Shown piece after piece: positions 53,501-61,362 of a DNA stretch of 64,000 nucleotides; within the stretch, counting starts at the first letter, position 1, and every line of letters begins with the position of its first letter. The notes under the pieces were generated by a model. It was not told where the DNA came from, did not search any database, and saw only the letters and a list, made by a program, of their open reading frames with translations. This DNA comes from Symbiodinium microadriaticum (taxonomy: Eukaryota > Sar > Dinophyceae > Suessiales > Symbiodiniaceae). A program made the translations under genes and the position numbers. The stretch covers positions 305,390 to 369,389 of the forward strand of contig LSRX01000056.1 of the NCBI GenBank assembly GCA_001939145.1. Reading direction: 5' to 3'.

Positions 53501-54373
53501 GTCGAGCTTCTTGGATTCCAATGCTGATTTCGCAAAATCCTCAACAGTCTTAATACCATCTGACATCGCAGCTGCGGTCGTCTTAACTTCCCCTTTGCTA
53601 GACACAGGTTTGCACCCGGCATGCGCTCTCGATGTATGTCCAATCAATCTCAAAGCGTGAACCCACTTGCTCTTTTCGGTGAAGGGCTTGGTGAACACGT
53701 CAGCTGTTTGTTCAGCGGTGCCAACATTTAGTAGGCGAAACTCTCCATTCTCGTACTGCTGCTTCAGCCATCCAAAGCTTACTCTTTGGCTTCGGTCTGT
53801 ATGTCGTAGGACACCGGCTTGACCAGACAGCAACAAAGTGATAGTCGCTTGATTGCCTTCCATATGCCTAATCTGAAAGCTTTTCGGAAGCTGGACACTC
53901 AAACCGTTTATGTCAGCAATCGTCAACCCGTCAGGTCTTGTTGTACCATAACGAATCTCATCAAGCTCTGGGTCAATGCGTGCAACAATGGACTCATCTT
54001 TCTCATCCCTAGGCTCGGCCTTGCGGCCGGCATCTCCACGCCACAGGAAATACCAGAGGCTGAGGCACGGCAGACCTTCGGCACGTAACCCTTGATTTGC
54101 AGCTACGACTTCAGACTCAGTTGAACTCATGGTGATTGAGGTTTGTTTCTTACTAAAAGCGTTGAGCGGAAAATACGTGTTGGGTTCTACCAAGAACATA
54201 GAGCACCCGGTGGTAGATTTTGAATCGAACTCGCCAGCGAAGTCGGATTCACTGAATAACCACAATCTGCAATCCATAATGCTGTCACCGATGAACCCAC
54301 TCATAGTTACATCCATTGAAGAGTTAATGTAACATACAAGTCGATGTAATCCAAGATCACAATCTGGCTCCAT
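50534..54373 (-). CDS. E3 1279-residue ORF: RNase H, 2OG dioxygenase-like, unknown block, Tpt1-like
   Basis: Residues 10-235 are copia RNase H: SESDFAG with D44, STESEVV with E86, HMEGNQATI and TADVFTKPF with D225. Residues 325-485 are a 2OG-Fe(II) dioxygenase-like domain. Residues 490-1080 are unrecognised, with Met541 (MGSEVATCG) a possible separate start. Within them KKVLIFVSDAST and VDHVALSCGYLYAYYTMCWG look structured, and a Lys/Glu-rich helix at 905-940 is followed by a disordered linker. Residues 1090-1279 are Tpt1/KptA-like. The N-terminus continues RT in another frame (54307-54582). Carrying such enzymes after RNase H is very unusual for copia elements. Confidence 0.85.
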   Translation of the reverse strand: MEPDCDLGLHRLVCYINSSMDVTMSGFIGDSIMDCRLWLFSESDFAGEFDSKSTTGCSMFLVEPNTYFPLNAFSKKQTSITMSSTESEVVAANQGLRAEGLPCLSLWYFLWRGDAGRKAEPRDEKDESIVARIDPELDEIRYGTTRPDGLTIADINGLSVQLPKSFQIRHMEGNQATITLLLSGQAGVLRHTDRSQRVSFGWLKQQYENGEFRLLNVGTAEQTADVFTKPFTEKSKWVHALRLIGHTSRAHAGCKPVSSKGEVKTTAAAMSDGIKTVEDFAKSALESKKLDFPTFEKLASLVRHHLKSSLSRARPLMTQDIQSSYLVFGAWVHGGLFDITKKTLSHSWLCKYVNALVEKSSPKGFTWTSFVFNFNGKARLHTDKYNLKDSYNLTFSFGDYTGGAMWIQGASQLGPSAKYMDDKGEEHPGYNCNTYRKFTLLHPQTKHAVQPYTGERHSFIAYSSGGFGKLVKEDLESLKKYNFRLPKQQKQPRHAMVCCVCSPLDEGGSTKFSRSENVFASIECTNIHPTTHHQSCSLVRMGSEVATCGAAEKLSGIKAIYCSKSPATTPDHPTAMAAIVVQDEYVRVNTTEPDRNGVLDAMKQLMAAATVHSDYMCFGPSTEQRMLEEAYQGVSAQCAAQIALTNSEAQVPNLIQMTYVGDEGLAKLKPTARLSPKRKKVLIFVSDASTALCSSNRKGKLTKGDLTNEVDHVALSCGYLYAYYTMCWGKTLSWLAWQVEEHIKTAAQVYPDSGQWGCIPTRVAPGAAYREGSATTEQVARKIRRAADSLAARKGEPGNEIGFIKIIGKVDSVLFQLHNAYDDFNEAMFTEFSNRGLQTQSATCVGSLELYDAFHASENEHNREVFTAYIHATLCVSRAEWLAEMVQIALRPLRRQFKHIEPNNAGNPSATKALRDWHAEKEKIRAAKEGVKIKREQAWEQPDVAKAADLTTIPTTPPADKAIREDVPDFGPTTTVEGIAECVNDVVVQDADGNVSYQPPSDVDLVDAGDYDIPIQSSMGRVIEDPTPKKAAPSRKSDQDEDILRREMFVDHSAPQGVAAFSESPAQEYFYNGVAHRMLPLNPQDIRGDAELKFNHGDLKFLSLLLRGHELDQHGLIFDKGCWTDVDKLLDRFNYCRQRRWGIRQLLRAAKADKKGRIRLLGIDVPMKETIGQELFPVRIRIAQGHNERRVSSEEADYLLATAWYSNLDTEEAEARSSEFGVTVLSAADTPKRIYHRTTASGLESILRGGELSLESRSRGGHIATSHLIVLTMPATKAE
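50536..51106 (-). other. Tpt1/KptA-like RNA 2'-phosphotransferase domain
   Basis: Family signatures in order: FLSLLLRGHE (R1107, H1109), KKGRIRL (R1157), VRIRIAQGHN (H1186; canonical form IRAxQGHS), RIYHRTT (H1236; canonical yHGT), LESILRGGEL, GGHIATSH, then SGMRSN across the frame change. Tpt1 enzymes use NAD+ to remove an internal RNA 2'-phosphate left by tRNA ligation. The R-x-H spacing in the first motif and Arg for Gly in the YHGT motif depart from the usual form, so activity is uncertain. The family call is based on the whole motif string. Confidence 0.75.
52918..53401 (-). other. 2OG-Fe(II) dioxygenase-like domain of E3
   Basis: Residues about 325-485. H381 and D383 in LHTDKYNLKDS are the HxD pair, H447 in TKHAVQPYTGER the distal His, and R456 nine residues later the 2OG ligand. 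SFGDYTGGAMWIQ lies between, as GGDLW does in E2. The motifs HTDxxNL and HAxxPxxGER are shared with E2 although the domain sits in a different place of the element. Confidence 0.75.
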
Positions 54374-54904
54374 TTAGTGACCCTCGATGCCAAGGATTGC
54401 GTTGCTCGTAGTAAATCCCATCTCGCCATACGGGCAGCAAACAAAATCTTCATCAACACGCGACTCGCGATTGGTTGCAACCTCCCAGCCTTCTCCTCTT
54501 CTCCAATGATGGGTCGCGCTGTGCGATGTTCATGAAAAGGAGTTGTAGCTGGTTTGAGCGTTTTGCGGTCTACTTTTTGCAAGTTCGCAATATCTGTCTA
54601 CACAAGAATCCAGGAAGTCTTTCATGTCGTACGTGACACGAGTAACTGGCTTAAACATAACAGCGGGCTTCTCCTTTTGATCCTGTGACGGCGTTACGAA
54701 CTTGCTCTGCTTGACCTCCTTCTTAGCTTCAGACTTGTTCCGAATAGGCTTACCCTTGCGGGTAGCTGCAACAGCCAACTCGAAACTTTCTTTGTCCCTG
54801 CCTGCGAGGCCAAAGTAGGTTTCGCCGCTCCACCACTCCTTGAGATTGCGGTCGCGGGAGTCATTTGAATTATCCGAAATGCACTTGTCAGACTTAGCAA
54901 CCAC
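54307..54904 (-). pseudogene. E3 RT connection region
   Basis: Two pieces. 54904-54530 has RVTYDMKDFLDSCVDRYCEL. 54582-54307 has TPFHEHRTARPIIGEEEKAG and then IASRVLMKILFAARMARWDL, LRATQSLASRVTKW, the connection typical of dinoflagellate copia RT. It leads by a further frame change into the RNase H ORF. Confidence 0.7.
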
Positions 54905-55024
54905 AGAGTATCGCCGAGGGCCAATGGTAGGAAAAATCCTTGCATCGTCCTCATTCGGTACGTACAGTCTTCTTCTGGGGTAGTTGTGGTGCCTGACTGC
55001 AAGAAGGTTTTCAGGATCAATGTC

Positions 55025-55840
55025 TCAATAACCTTCGGTTCGGGCTGGTGTGGCTGTCTTCGCATCGGGCTCAAACACATGACGAAATGGGTGTGCATCT
55101 TTGGGAAGCATAAGACCATGTTCTTGTCTGTGCATGCAACCAAAATACCTTCCGATGTCTTCAAGTGGATCCATATCGATAACGCTAGAAATGGTTTGCC
55201 ATCCCTCCTTGATGTTATCCTTGGGACCAGCAAGTTTGAAGTCATCAACATAAACCACTAGAAGTAGTTTCTTCACCGGATGATAGAAGACGCTCTTCCA
55301 AATGTCAGTGAGCACTGCTTCGAAGCCAACCTTTTTCAGCTGCGTCTCGCAGTGTTTCTCCCAGATCCCCCCTGAATCGGGGTGCCCGTAAAGGGCCAGC
55401 TTCAAAGGAACAACTGGGTCCTTCATGCCTTTCCATGATTTCGGCCACCTATTCCTTGGTAACCTTACCCAAGTCGCGACTCCTGTGAACAATGCCTGGG
55501 TGTATGCCTGCTTCGCAGCTGCCTGTTGGATGGTGTAGCCAGGTTGTGAGCCAAATACATCTAGTATTTTGCCAGCTTCCATTGATGCAGGGCTACTAGA
55601 CATCTCCGCGAAGAGAGCATGATCAGAGTTCTCGTCAACCACTTTGTTGCTCTGGAACACCGATCGACCTTTGTACTTGCGGTTGGGGTCACCCTCTTTA
55701 AGCTCAGCTCCCTTTAGAGTGCCAATCTCGAAGATGTTCCCGAAGTGTACCTTCGCGTTGTCTTTCTTGGCCTCTGAGGCCACGGCTTCATACTCCCTGA
55801 CTTTCTTCTCAAGCCAACCTTGTCGACTAACTTCTGCCAT
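55025..55840 (-). CDS. E3 reverse transcriptase
   Basis: 271 residues. KGRSVFQSNKVVDENSDHAL is the substrate-binding strand region, AAAKQAYTQALFTG stands where the first catalytic Asp normally lies (LDVxxAFL); the usual Asp is not evident. LYGHPDSGGIWEKH is the conserved palm motif. VVYVDDFKLAG at residues 196-206 (55223-55255) is YVDD. The start at 55840 is by convention; the upstream ORF leads into it through a frame change near 55835. Confidence 0.8.
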   Translation of the reverse strand: MAEVSRQGWLEKKVREYEAVASEAKKDNAKVHFGNIFEIGTLKGAELKEGDPNRKYKGRSVFQSNKVVDENSDHALFAEMSSSPASMEAGKILDVFGSQPGYTIQQAAAKQAYTQALFTGVATWVRLPRNRWPKSWKGMKDPVVPLKLALYGHPDSGGIWEKHCETQLKKVGFEAVLTDIWKSVFYHPVKKLLLVVYVDDFKLAGPKDNIKEGWQTISSVIDMDPLEDIGRYFGCMHRQEHGLMLPKDAHPFRHVFEPDAKTATPARTEGY

Positions 55841-56844
55841 TCCTTGTCAAGCGCGGCTTGTGCAGCAGGGTTAGTGGAAACTTCCTTGGGTGAAAGAACC
55901 TTAGCGACAACAGCATACATGTCACTTGAGACTTCTAAAAGTTTCTTGTGCAAAAGAGGCAACAAACGCTCTCGATGCTCCTCACCTTTGCCTATTAAGA
56001 CTGGCATAGCAGGCACAGCTTTGACTGCGGCTTCATACTCAGCCTCATAGACTGCTTGAACTTTTCGTTCCACAGCTTCTGCTCTTTGTCTTTTAGACAT
56101 GTTCCTCCAGGATGTGTTATCAATACCATCAGGACGACTGTTACCCTTCTTCTTGATAAGGCATTCGCCGTTCCAAAAGTATCCATGAGGCCGTGCAGGA
56201 GCTGAAACCGTAGCGAGGTTTTTCTTGATAGAGTGGGGAACATCATCAAGCAAAGCTGCTCTCTTCTTAGCTTTCGACGCTTCTTCCGACTCGCCCTCGC
56301 GGGCGGCATTATCTTCCGCATCTTCCAATGGTGGATTGTCGACATCATCAAACAAATCCCCGAACTGTTCCCGAATCTCACCTGGTTTGTAAAACTCAGA
56401 AAGAGGACTGCCGTCAAAGTTGATGTCGCCGAAAAGGTCTTTGCCCCCCTCCTCCAGAGGTGGATGCGGGTTCTTGTCTTCAATGACATTGTGGTGTTGA
56501 TCATCAAGGTTGGGTGGCTTACTGGGTTCATGCTCGGCATCGACAAGAGGATAAACGAAGTCACCTTCCAAAGTTTCGAGCCTTTTGGTACGAAAAACTT
56601 TAAATGCTTCATTCTTGATGGCATTGTGAATCTCATACAAAGGCGCAACGAGGTACTCGGCCTTGAAGACAAAACCGGGCTGGATGTGATAACCAAGGAA
56701 AATACCCTCAACCAGTGCCAGCAAACTTCGATCTCTGGGGTGTTTTCTGCTTCGGGGGTGCCCAATAGAGTATCTTAGCTCCAAAGGGAATCTTCTTGCC
56801 GTTGAAAGATTCGCCAAACCTGATTTCCCAGGGTACCTGCCCAT
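55714..56844 (-). pseudogene. E3 linker between integrase and RT
   Basis: Holds the integrase C-terminal region (EGIFLGYHIQPGFVFKAEYL) and an acidic linker, then HGYFWNGECLIKKKGNSRPD and the run-in to RT (AALDKEWQKLVDKVG). Its first 40 residues are out of the true frame, which runs through 56708-56935 (PWEIRFGESFNGKKIPFGAK). One hairpin copy encodes NAAREGESEE. Confidence 0.6.
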
Positions 56845-57782
56845 TATCCAACCTTTTGGTGATGTTGAGGCACATAGCGTGATGTTGAGCTGCTAGTGGC
56901 TGGCCAGTAGCGGTCTGGTAAACCAGATTGCACAAGGTTGGAACGAGTGCCCTCGAGTATTGTACGGATTTCCCGTTCGATCACCGCCTTGTCCTCGTCT
57001 ACATACGCCCTAGACGTACTGTGACGGCAGCGAAGCTGCTTAGCTACGTAATCGAACTCAAGAGCGTTGTCGGAGTACAACATCTTGACGTTGTCGCCTA
57101 CCGCAAGGAAATGTAGCATGTCTTCATGGCATTGTTCGCCGGACTTGCTAGCTGAAGGATAGACATATCGAAACTTCGAGAATACATCCTTCACGACGTG
57201 GGCTACAGTCTCGTCCTGGAATCCGTAGTCCTTCGCATCCCTTGTGATAATATGATCGACCGTGATGTGATCTCCGAAAGCTTTGCTGTGAGTCGTAGAC
57301 GAACCCCCCTTCCTTCGGGCTTGAGGAGCAAACATCTTTGCACGTTGGCAAACTGGGCAAAAGGGATTCTTTGGCCTATGAGTGAGCTTGTGCTCAATTG
57401 AAGCAGCCTCTGCCCTTAACGAAGCCTCATCTTTCTTCGACTTCGGAACAGACAAAGGCTCGACATCGCTGTCGGCTTGAGCTTCTTCTTCACCCTCAGG
57501 CAACGCAAACAATGTGATGCTCGCAACTGTTCCTTCAGGTAGCTCACCATAAATGCCCTCAAGTTCATCAATATTCACAGAATCTTCCAAGATAGTCCAA
57601 ACGTCATCCTTGAATGCCCAAGTCGTCCGAATACGATGCTTTGGGAAACGTGGAGCAGGAGTACGACAGGTCTTGGGAAAGTGTGCTACTTTTGCAGCAG
57701 GATTCCCACCAATGACAGTCCAACCTGGCTTTCGCAACTGTTGAACCTCAATCCCGGGAATAGGGGGAATCGTGTTGGCCAT
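56844..57782 (-). CDS. E3 integrase
   Basis: H131-x3-H135-x6-C142-x2-C145 zinc site (IEHKLTHRPKNPFCPVCQRA). Catalytic D176 in ITVDHI, D238 in LYSDNALEF and E269 in KAVIEREIR. The second and third are 30 residues apart instead of the usual 35, so a short deletion or lineage-specific loop is possible. The C-terminal end is frame-shifted near 56900. Confidence 0.8.
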   Translation of the reverse strand: MANTIPPIPGIEVQQLRKPGWTVIGGNPAAKVAHFPKTCRTPAPRFPKHRIRTTWAFKDDVWTILEDSVNIDELEGIYGELPEGTVASITLFALPEGEEEAQADSDVEPLSVPKSKKDEASLRAEAASIEHKLTHRPKNPFCPVCQRAKMFAPQARRKGGSSTTHSKAFGDHITVDHIITRDAKDYGFQDETVAHVVKDVFSKFRYVYPSASKSGEQCHEDMLHFLAVGDNVKMLYSDNALEFDYVAKQLRCRHSTSRAYVDEDKAVIEREIRTILEGTRSNLVQSGLPDRYWPATSSSTSRYVPQHHQKVG

Positions 57783-57880
57783 CTTTACGATGGGGTCATG
57801 GCTACTGTCCGCGCCAGCTCGTCCTTCATCTGCATCGGAATCTCGTGAAGCTGGTGCGGCATGCCCTTGCGGGCAGCTAT

Positions 57881-58369
57881 CTACCGAAAACCCGACTCAT
57901 TCTTCACTGAGGTCGGCGCTATCCTGCTACGATCCGAAGATTCGGACGTCGTGGCGGGACATGCTGATAGTGGTCCTCGGTCGCCAAACACGGGAACGTT
58001 GCCTCGCAGTTGGCACTGAACTTTGCGACCATCAGGGCAGATGAAATGTGGCGCCTCGCCCTTTGGCCAAAAGAATGAAAAACCCTGCTCCATACACTTC
58101 TTTCCTACAGAGCATACTGCAGGCGTGTTCGGGAGGAGAACAAACTGCAGGGGTTGATCATCAAGGGCTTCCACATGGACTTCATGCTTAGTGTCAGCTT
58201 CCACGGGGCCATTAGCAGTGATCAAGCTTACTGCGTTTGAAGGGATCTGCTTAGCACGTTCTTTGAAATGAACATCAAGATCTGAATTGCTAATCAGGTC
58301 CTCTTCGCTTCCTGTATCCGCGATGATCTCAAGGTTGGATCCATTCGCCCTTGCTGGTGTTGCGATCAC
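57881..58369 (-). CDS. E3 retropepsin-like protease
   Basis: LEIIADTGSEEDLIS has the D18-T-G-S active-site motif, followed by a flap-like beta region. The frame overlaps the CCCH-Gag ORF by 41 bp in the +1 frame, an arrangement compatible with Ty1-style +1 frameshifting but also with mutation. Confidence 0.75.
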   Translation of the reverse strand: MIATPARANGSNLEIIADTGSEEDLISNSDLDVHFKERAKQIPSNAVSLITANGPVEADTKHEVHVEALDDQPLQFVLLPNTPAVCSVGKKCMEQGFSFFWPKGEAPHFICPDGRKVQCQLRGNVPVFGDRGPLSACPATTSESSDRSRIAPTSVKNESGFR

Positions 58370-59696
58370 CGGGATTGCAATGAATGCAAAAGCCGTCCCT
58401 GGTTCGAGACTTGTACTTGCACTTGACGTCGATCCCTTGATTCATCCCTGTTACCGCCGATTTGAGGTAGATGGCGGATTCCAGAGCATCGTTCAAATCA
58501 TTGGGATCGGACTTCGGGCAATCTTCATTCTTGGCATAGCGGAACATGTAAAGACTTTTGGGTTTCACGAAGCTCCATCCATCACTCTCAAGTGCGATGT
58601 CGATTGTCTCATGTCTACTCGCAAATTTTGCTTTCATACACTTTGGCTTCAATCGAAACGTTGTTGTACCAATCCAGCGCTCAACCGGTTCCTGAAGATC
58701 CCCAGACTTGAAGTTGTACTCCTTTTCCACAAAGAACTTTGAGTTCTCTTTGGGGTACATACTAGCCTCGGCATTGCCTTTGAGTCTCCAAAATGGAACG
58801 GGGCAATGATCGGGTTGAGGAACATAGAGGCTCGTTCTGAACTTCTGGTGTACGCGAACGCAAACCCCTTTGTCTTCATCAACAACCCAATGATCCCTTG
58901 GTCCGGCTTCGCCCTTGCGGGCGGCTAACGCAAACTTGACACCTTCAGCATGATTGGATGGCTCACCCGTGAGGGTGGCATTGGCAGAGAGGCAACATGT
59001 GGCTTTCTTGTCCGCGCTCTTGCCTCGCTTCTTGCTGGGGCGCCTGCGCTTCGCCGGCGAATTGGCACGCTGCTTTCCATCCTTATCACCCTTGGCCGGA
59101 ACGGATGGGCTGGCATCCTTGTGAAGGAAAGGGCAATTCTTCCCGTTCTTGCAAGTACCCATAGGGTAGAAAATGCAAGGAATCTTGGACTTGTCTTTAT
59201 CCTTACCCGATCCCTTTCCACTGCCTGCGCTACCGGGCCTACCTCCCTTGGGTGATCTAGGCGGCGTTCTACCGCGAGATGGGTCAGCTTTCACATGTTC
59301 GAAAGGGCAATTCTTACCTCTTGGGCATTTACCACGCTGAAAAGCAAAGCCAGGCTTCTTTTCGTCACGACCTCGAGGGGTTGTTGGGGCCTTTGGCTTC
59401 TCATCATAAGCGGGTGTACCATACCGAGCACCATGCTTTTGCAATTGCAGTACGGTTGCTGCGTGTGCGTTCTCTTTCGAGTAGTTCCTTAACGCACTTG
59501 ACAAGATAGCCATAGGTGTGCTTTTCTTCTCCCTCCTTAGCTCGATCATAGACTTCCAAGTCGAACTTGAGCTTGCTAGAGTTGCGGAGCTCACGGAGAA
59601 GGATGTCCCTGAGGGTCGTTTCCTCGGGCTGGTGGTTGAGGCCAGCGATAACGGACTCCCAATTGTGAATGAAGGTACTCGGATCATCTCGCACAA
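58329..59696 (-). CDS. E3 Gag C-terminus with CCCH zinc fingers
   Basis: Two CCCH-type fingers instead of the usual CCHC knuckle: finger 2 is complete (C174-x7-C182-x5-C188-x3-H192), and finger 1 lacks its first Cys (Gly116, then C124-x5-C130-x3-H134). A Lys/Ser/Gly-rich linker separates them. The C-terminal 250 residues (DHWVVDEDKGVCVRVHQKFR, CPVPFWRLKGNAEASMYPKE) are a separate, unrecognised domain. The first 45 or so residues are probably the wrong frame; the true frame joins from 59404-60339. Confidence 0.7.
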   Translation of the reverse strand: MCEMIRVPSFTIGSPLSLASTTSPRKRPSGTSFSVSSATLASSSSTWKSMIELRREKKSTPMAILSSALRNYSKENAHAATVLQLQKHGARYGTPAYDEKPKAPTTPRGRDEKKPGFAFQRGKCPRGKNCPFEHVKADPSRGRTPPRSPKGGRPGSAGSGKGSGKDKDKSKIPCIFYPMGTCKNGKNCPFLHKDASPSVPAKGDKDGKQRANSPAKRRRPSKKRGKSADKKATCCLSANATLTGEPSNHAEGVKFALAARKGEAGPRDHWVVDEDKGVCVRVHQKFRTSLYVPQPDHCPVPFWRLKGNAEASMYPKENSKFFVEKEYNFKSGDLQEPVERWIGTTTFRLKPKCMKAKFASRHETIDIALESDGWSFVKPKSLYMFRYAKNEDCPKSDPNDLNDALESAIYLKSAVTGMNQGIDVKCKYKSRTRDGFCIHCNPGDRNTSKGEWIQP

Positions 59697-60339
59697 GCTT
59701 AACCTTCAGGAGGTCCTCGACGCTATACAAAGACCCAGCTGCTTCGTTGGTTTTAAAGAACTGTTCGAACATGAAGAGAACTTGCCTCCCACGAACCGCT
59801 CTCCCAGCTGCAGCTTCAGACTCTTTGTAGTTGATGATCTGTCTGTTCAGTTCACCTTTTGCGACTACCGAAAGTGCGTTGAGGATCTTGGTGTCAAGGG
59901 TGATGAACTTGCCTGTGGTCCTAAGTGCTTCGCTAGTAGCCGTCTTCTCATAAACCTCTTGCACCCAGTTGAAAGCTTCATCTGGTCGGTCTGATGCGGC
60001 CCTAACGGCTTCACGCACACTGATTTTCCAGGACCTATAAGATTCCGGATTCGGGAAACCTGGTAATCTTATGACTTCGGCCTCCTTCACTCTGGGCTTG
60101 TCGTCATCATCTTTCTTGCCAATGGCGGCTTTCAGGGCTGAGACAAGGCTATCGTGCGGGGACTCAGTTTTCGGGGCTCCGGTTGACTTTTGCTCTACGG
60201 GCTCCTCGAAATGCTTTTGAGCCTCCTGTGCCTCTGACTCCTTAGCCTTTGGGCCCCCAGACAAGCTGAAAACCTGCGGATTCCCCAGAATGCTCTCAAG
60301 TTCCTTAGGAGCGACACGAGGATCGGGGAGCGTGGGCAT
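59404..60339 (-). CDS. E3 Gag core
   Basis: The middle of this 311-residue frame (RLPGFPNPESYRSWKISVRE, ILNALSVVAKGELNRQIINY, FMFEQFFKTNEAAGSLYSVE) has the helical, Trp-containing look of copia Gag capsid regions, and LVKCVKELLERERTRSN ends it. Overlaps the previous and next Gag frames, so two frame changes lie within Gag. Confidence 0.65.
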   Translation of the reverse strand: MPTLPDPRVAPKELESILGNPQVFSLSGGPKAKESEAQEAQKHFEEPVEQKSTGAPKTESPHDSLVSALKAAIGKKDDDDKPRVKEAEVIRLPGFPNPESYRSWKISVREAVRAASDRPDEAFNWVQEVYEKTATSEALRTTGKFITLDTKILNALSVVAKGELNRQIINYKESEAAAGRAVRGRQVLFMFEQFFKTNEAAGSLYSVEDLLKVKLVRDDPSTFIHNWESVIAGLNHQPEETTLRDILLRELRNSSKLKFDLEVYDRAKEGEEKHTYGYLVKCVKELLERERTRSNRTAIAKAWCSVWYTRL

Positions 60340-61184
60340 CCACGATGCGTTTGAACCCTGTGGACCCTGAAACGCAACAGCACTGTGGTTGGCACCACCT
60401 TGCGGTGGGCTAAGGTTGTCGGGTTCACCAAGCGGACGTCACCAACGCCTGATCCATATGGGGCTCCAACTTGCGTTGGGCTAACTCTGCTTTCGGCGAA
60501 TTCCAACCTTAGTGACTCCACCTCAGCCTGAAGCTCGGCGTTCTGATCCATCAAATCAGAAACCAAATCATCGTGCTGTTGCTCCTCAACACTAAGCCTA
60601 TAATTACTCTCGTTTTCCTCCCACTGAAGCTTCTCTTCAAACCTTTCCGCTAAGTACTCCAAAAGCGTTGTGCGGTTCTCATCGAACGAAGTGCGAAGCT
60701 GCGCTGTCTGTAGTTCGTTGTGTCTGAAAGCCGTCTGGTAATGGAGTGACTGCGTGGTCAAGGCTGCGTTCCGGGAGGTGAGCTGTTGAGCCGCTTGCTT
60801 TTCCTCATGGGAAATGAGTTCGCTACGAAGTAGGCTGCTGCGAAACTGCTCCGCTTCGGACTTGAACACTGTCATCTCTGTATTCATCTGATTGATGAGG
60901 ACACTCGTACTCTGCTGAATAAACCCCAATCTTCGCGCGTGTTCTGCGTCTGCGTGGGCTTCCAGCGAGCGGATGTGTAACTCGGCCTCTGTGTAAATCA
61001 GATTCATGTATTGCCGATGACGTGCTTCTGCCTGTTCTTCTGTTGAGTGCTCCAGCGACCAATCGTTCACAAACACGTTGATTTGTTGGTTTTCTTGGAG
61101 GAGCTGGAGGAAGTAGGCATTGTAGTCCGGGGGGTTGTAGTTGTTGTCGTTGCCGGGGTTTCCGGTCGAAGGGACAACTGCCAT
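60195..61184 (-). CDS. E3 Gag N-terminus, coiled coil
   Basis: Start taken at the ATG at 61184 (MAVVPSTGNPGNDNN), 22 bp inside the 5' LTR border, rather than one reading out of the LTR. About 200 residues of near-continuous helix rich in Gln, Glu and Arg follow, then EVESLRLEFAESR. Two hairpin copies encode SPTQVGAPYG and SPPQGGANHS-like linkers near 60395-60480, so the frame passes to the Gag core there. Confidence 0.7.
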   Translation of the reverse strand: MAVVPSTGNPGNDNNYNPPDYNAYFLQLLQENQQINVFVNDWSLEHSTEEQAEARHRQYMNLIYTEAELHIRSLEAHADAEHARRLGFIQQSTSVLINQMNTEMTVFKSEAEQFRSSLLRSELISHEEKQAAQQLTSRNAALTTQSLHYQTAFRHNELQTAQLRTSFDENRTTLLEYLAERFEEKLQWEENESNYRLSVEEQQHDDLVSDLMDQNAELQAEVESLRLEFAESRVSPTQVGAPYGSGVGDVRLVNPTTLAHRKVVPTTVLLRFRVHRVQTHRGCPRSPILVSLLRNLRAFWGIRRFSACLGAQRLRSQRHRRLKSISRSP

Positions 61185-61192
61185 GAGCAATC

Positions 61193-61206
61193 TACGGCTG
61201 ATAACC
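61193..61206 (-). promoter_or_regulatory. E3 primer-binding site, tRNA anticodon-arm type
   Basis: The + strand reads TACGGCTGATAACC next to the 5' LTR: five stem bases, a seven-base loop CTGATAA (anticodon GAT, Ile-type), and the start of the 3' stem. Same layout as E2 but a different tRNA. The match is shorter and less certain than for E2. Confidence 0.5.
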
Positions 61207-61362
61207 TGAAGTTTCACAGGTCAGCCCTCTACGTAGCTACCTACACCGGTTAGTCAACCCTGTACGGCCTTTTATCCGAGGGGACTTGAGCAAGGCAGTC
61301 GGCAGATTAATACAGGTGCAAAGGATCACAAAAGTAATGCTGGAGGCAGGGTAAAATCTACA
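61207..61362 (-). repeat. E3 5' LTR
   Basis: 156 bp, identical by eye to 48842-48997. Followed by GATGT. Confidence 0.95.

Larger units (their letters stand above)
50111..60479 (-). repeat. E3 family of dispersed mini-hairpins
   Basis: Twelve copies, given in + strand sense as stem-loop-stem, most preceded by GGCT and followed by GC(T/A). CACCC-TCGC-GGGTG 50111-50124; CACCC-GTGA-GGGTG 50336-50349 and 58964-58977; CCCC-TTGC-GGGG 51202-51213; CACCC-TTGC-GGGCG (one mismatch) 51988-52001; CGGCC-TTGC-GGCCG 54016-54029; TACCC-TTGC-GGGTA 54751-54764; CGCCC-TCGC-GGGCG 56292-56305; TGCCC-TTGC-GGGCA 57862-57875; CGCCC-TTGC-GGGCG 58910-58923; CCACC-TTGC-GGTGG 60395-60408; CCAAC-TTGC-GTTGG 60466-60479. 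On the coding strand TTGC and TCGC read GCAA and GCGA, GNRA tetraloops. Most encode in-frame linkers such as AARKGEP, ATREGEP and ATLTGEP. Confidence 0.85.
48842..61362 (-). mobile_element. E3: giant copia element with dioxygenase and Tpt1-like domains
   Basis: 12,521 bp between 156-bp LTRs that are identical by eye, flanked by GATGT on both sides (48837-48841 and 61363-61367). Coding order on the - strand is coiled-coil Gag, CCCH-finger Gag, protease, integrase, RT, RNase H, 2OG dioxygenase-like domain, an unrecognised block, a Tpt1/KptA-like domain, a zinc ribbon and a Trp-rich tail. About ten frame changes occur despite the identical LTRs. Confidence 0.95.

Noticed and set aside
38995..61184. 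E2 and E3 as gypsy elements or retroviruses
   Set aside because: Integrase precedes RT in both, which defines Ty1/copia.
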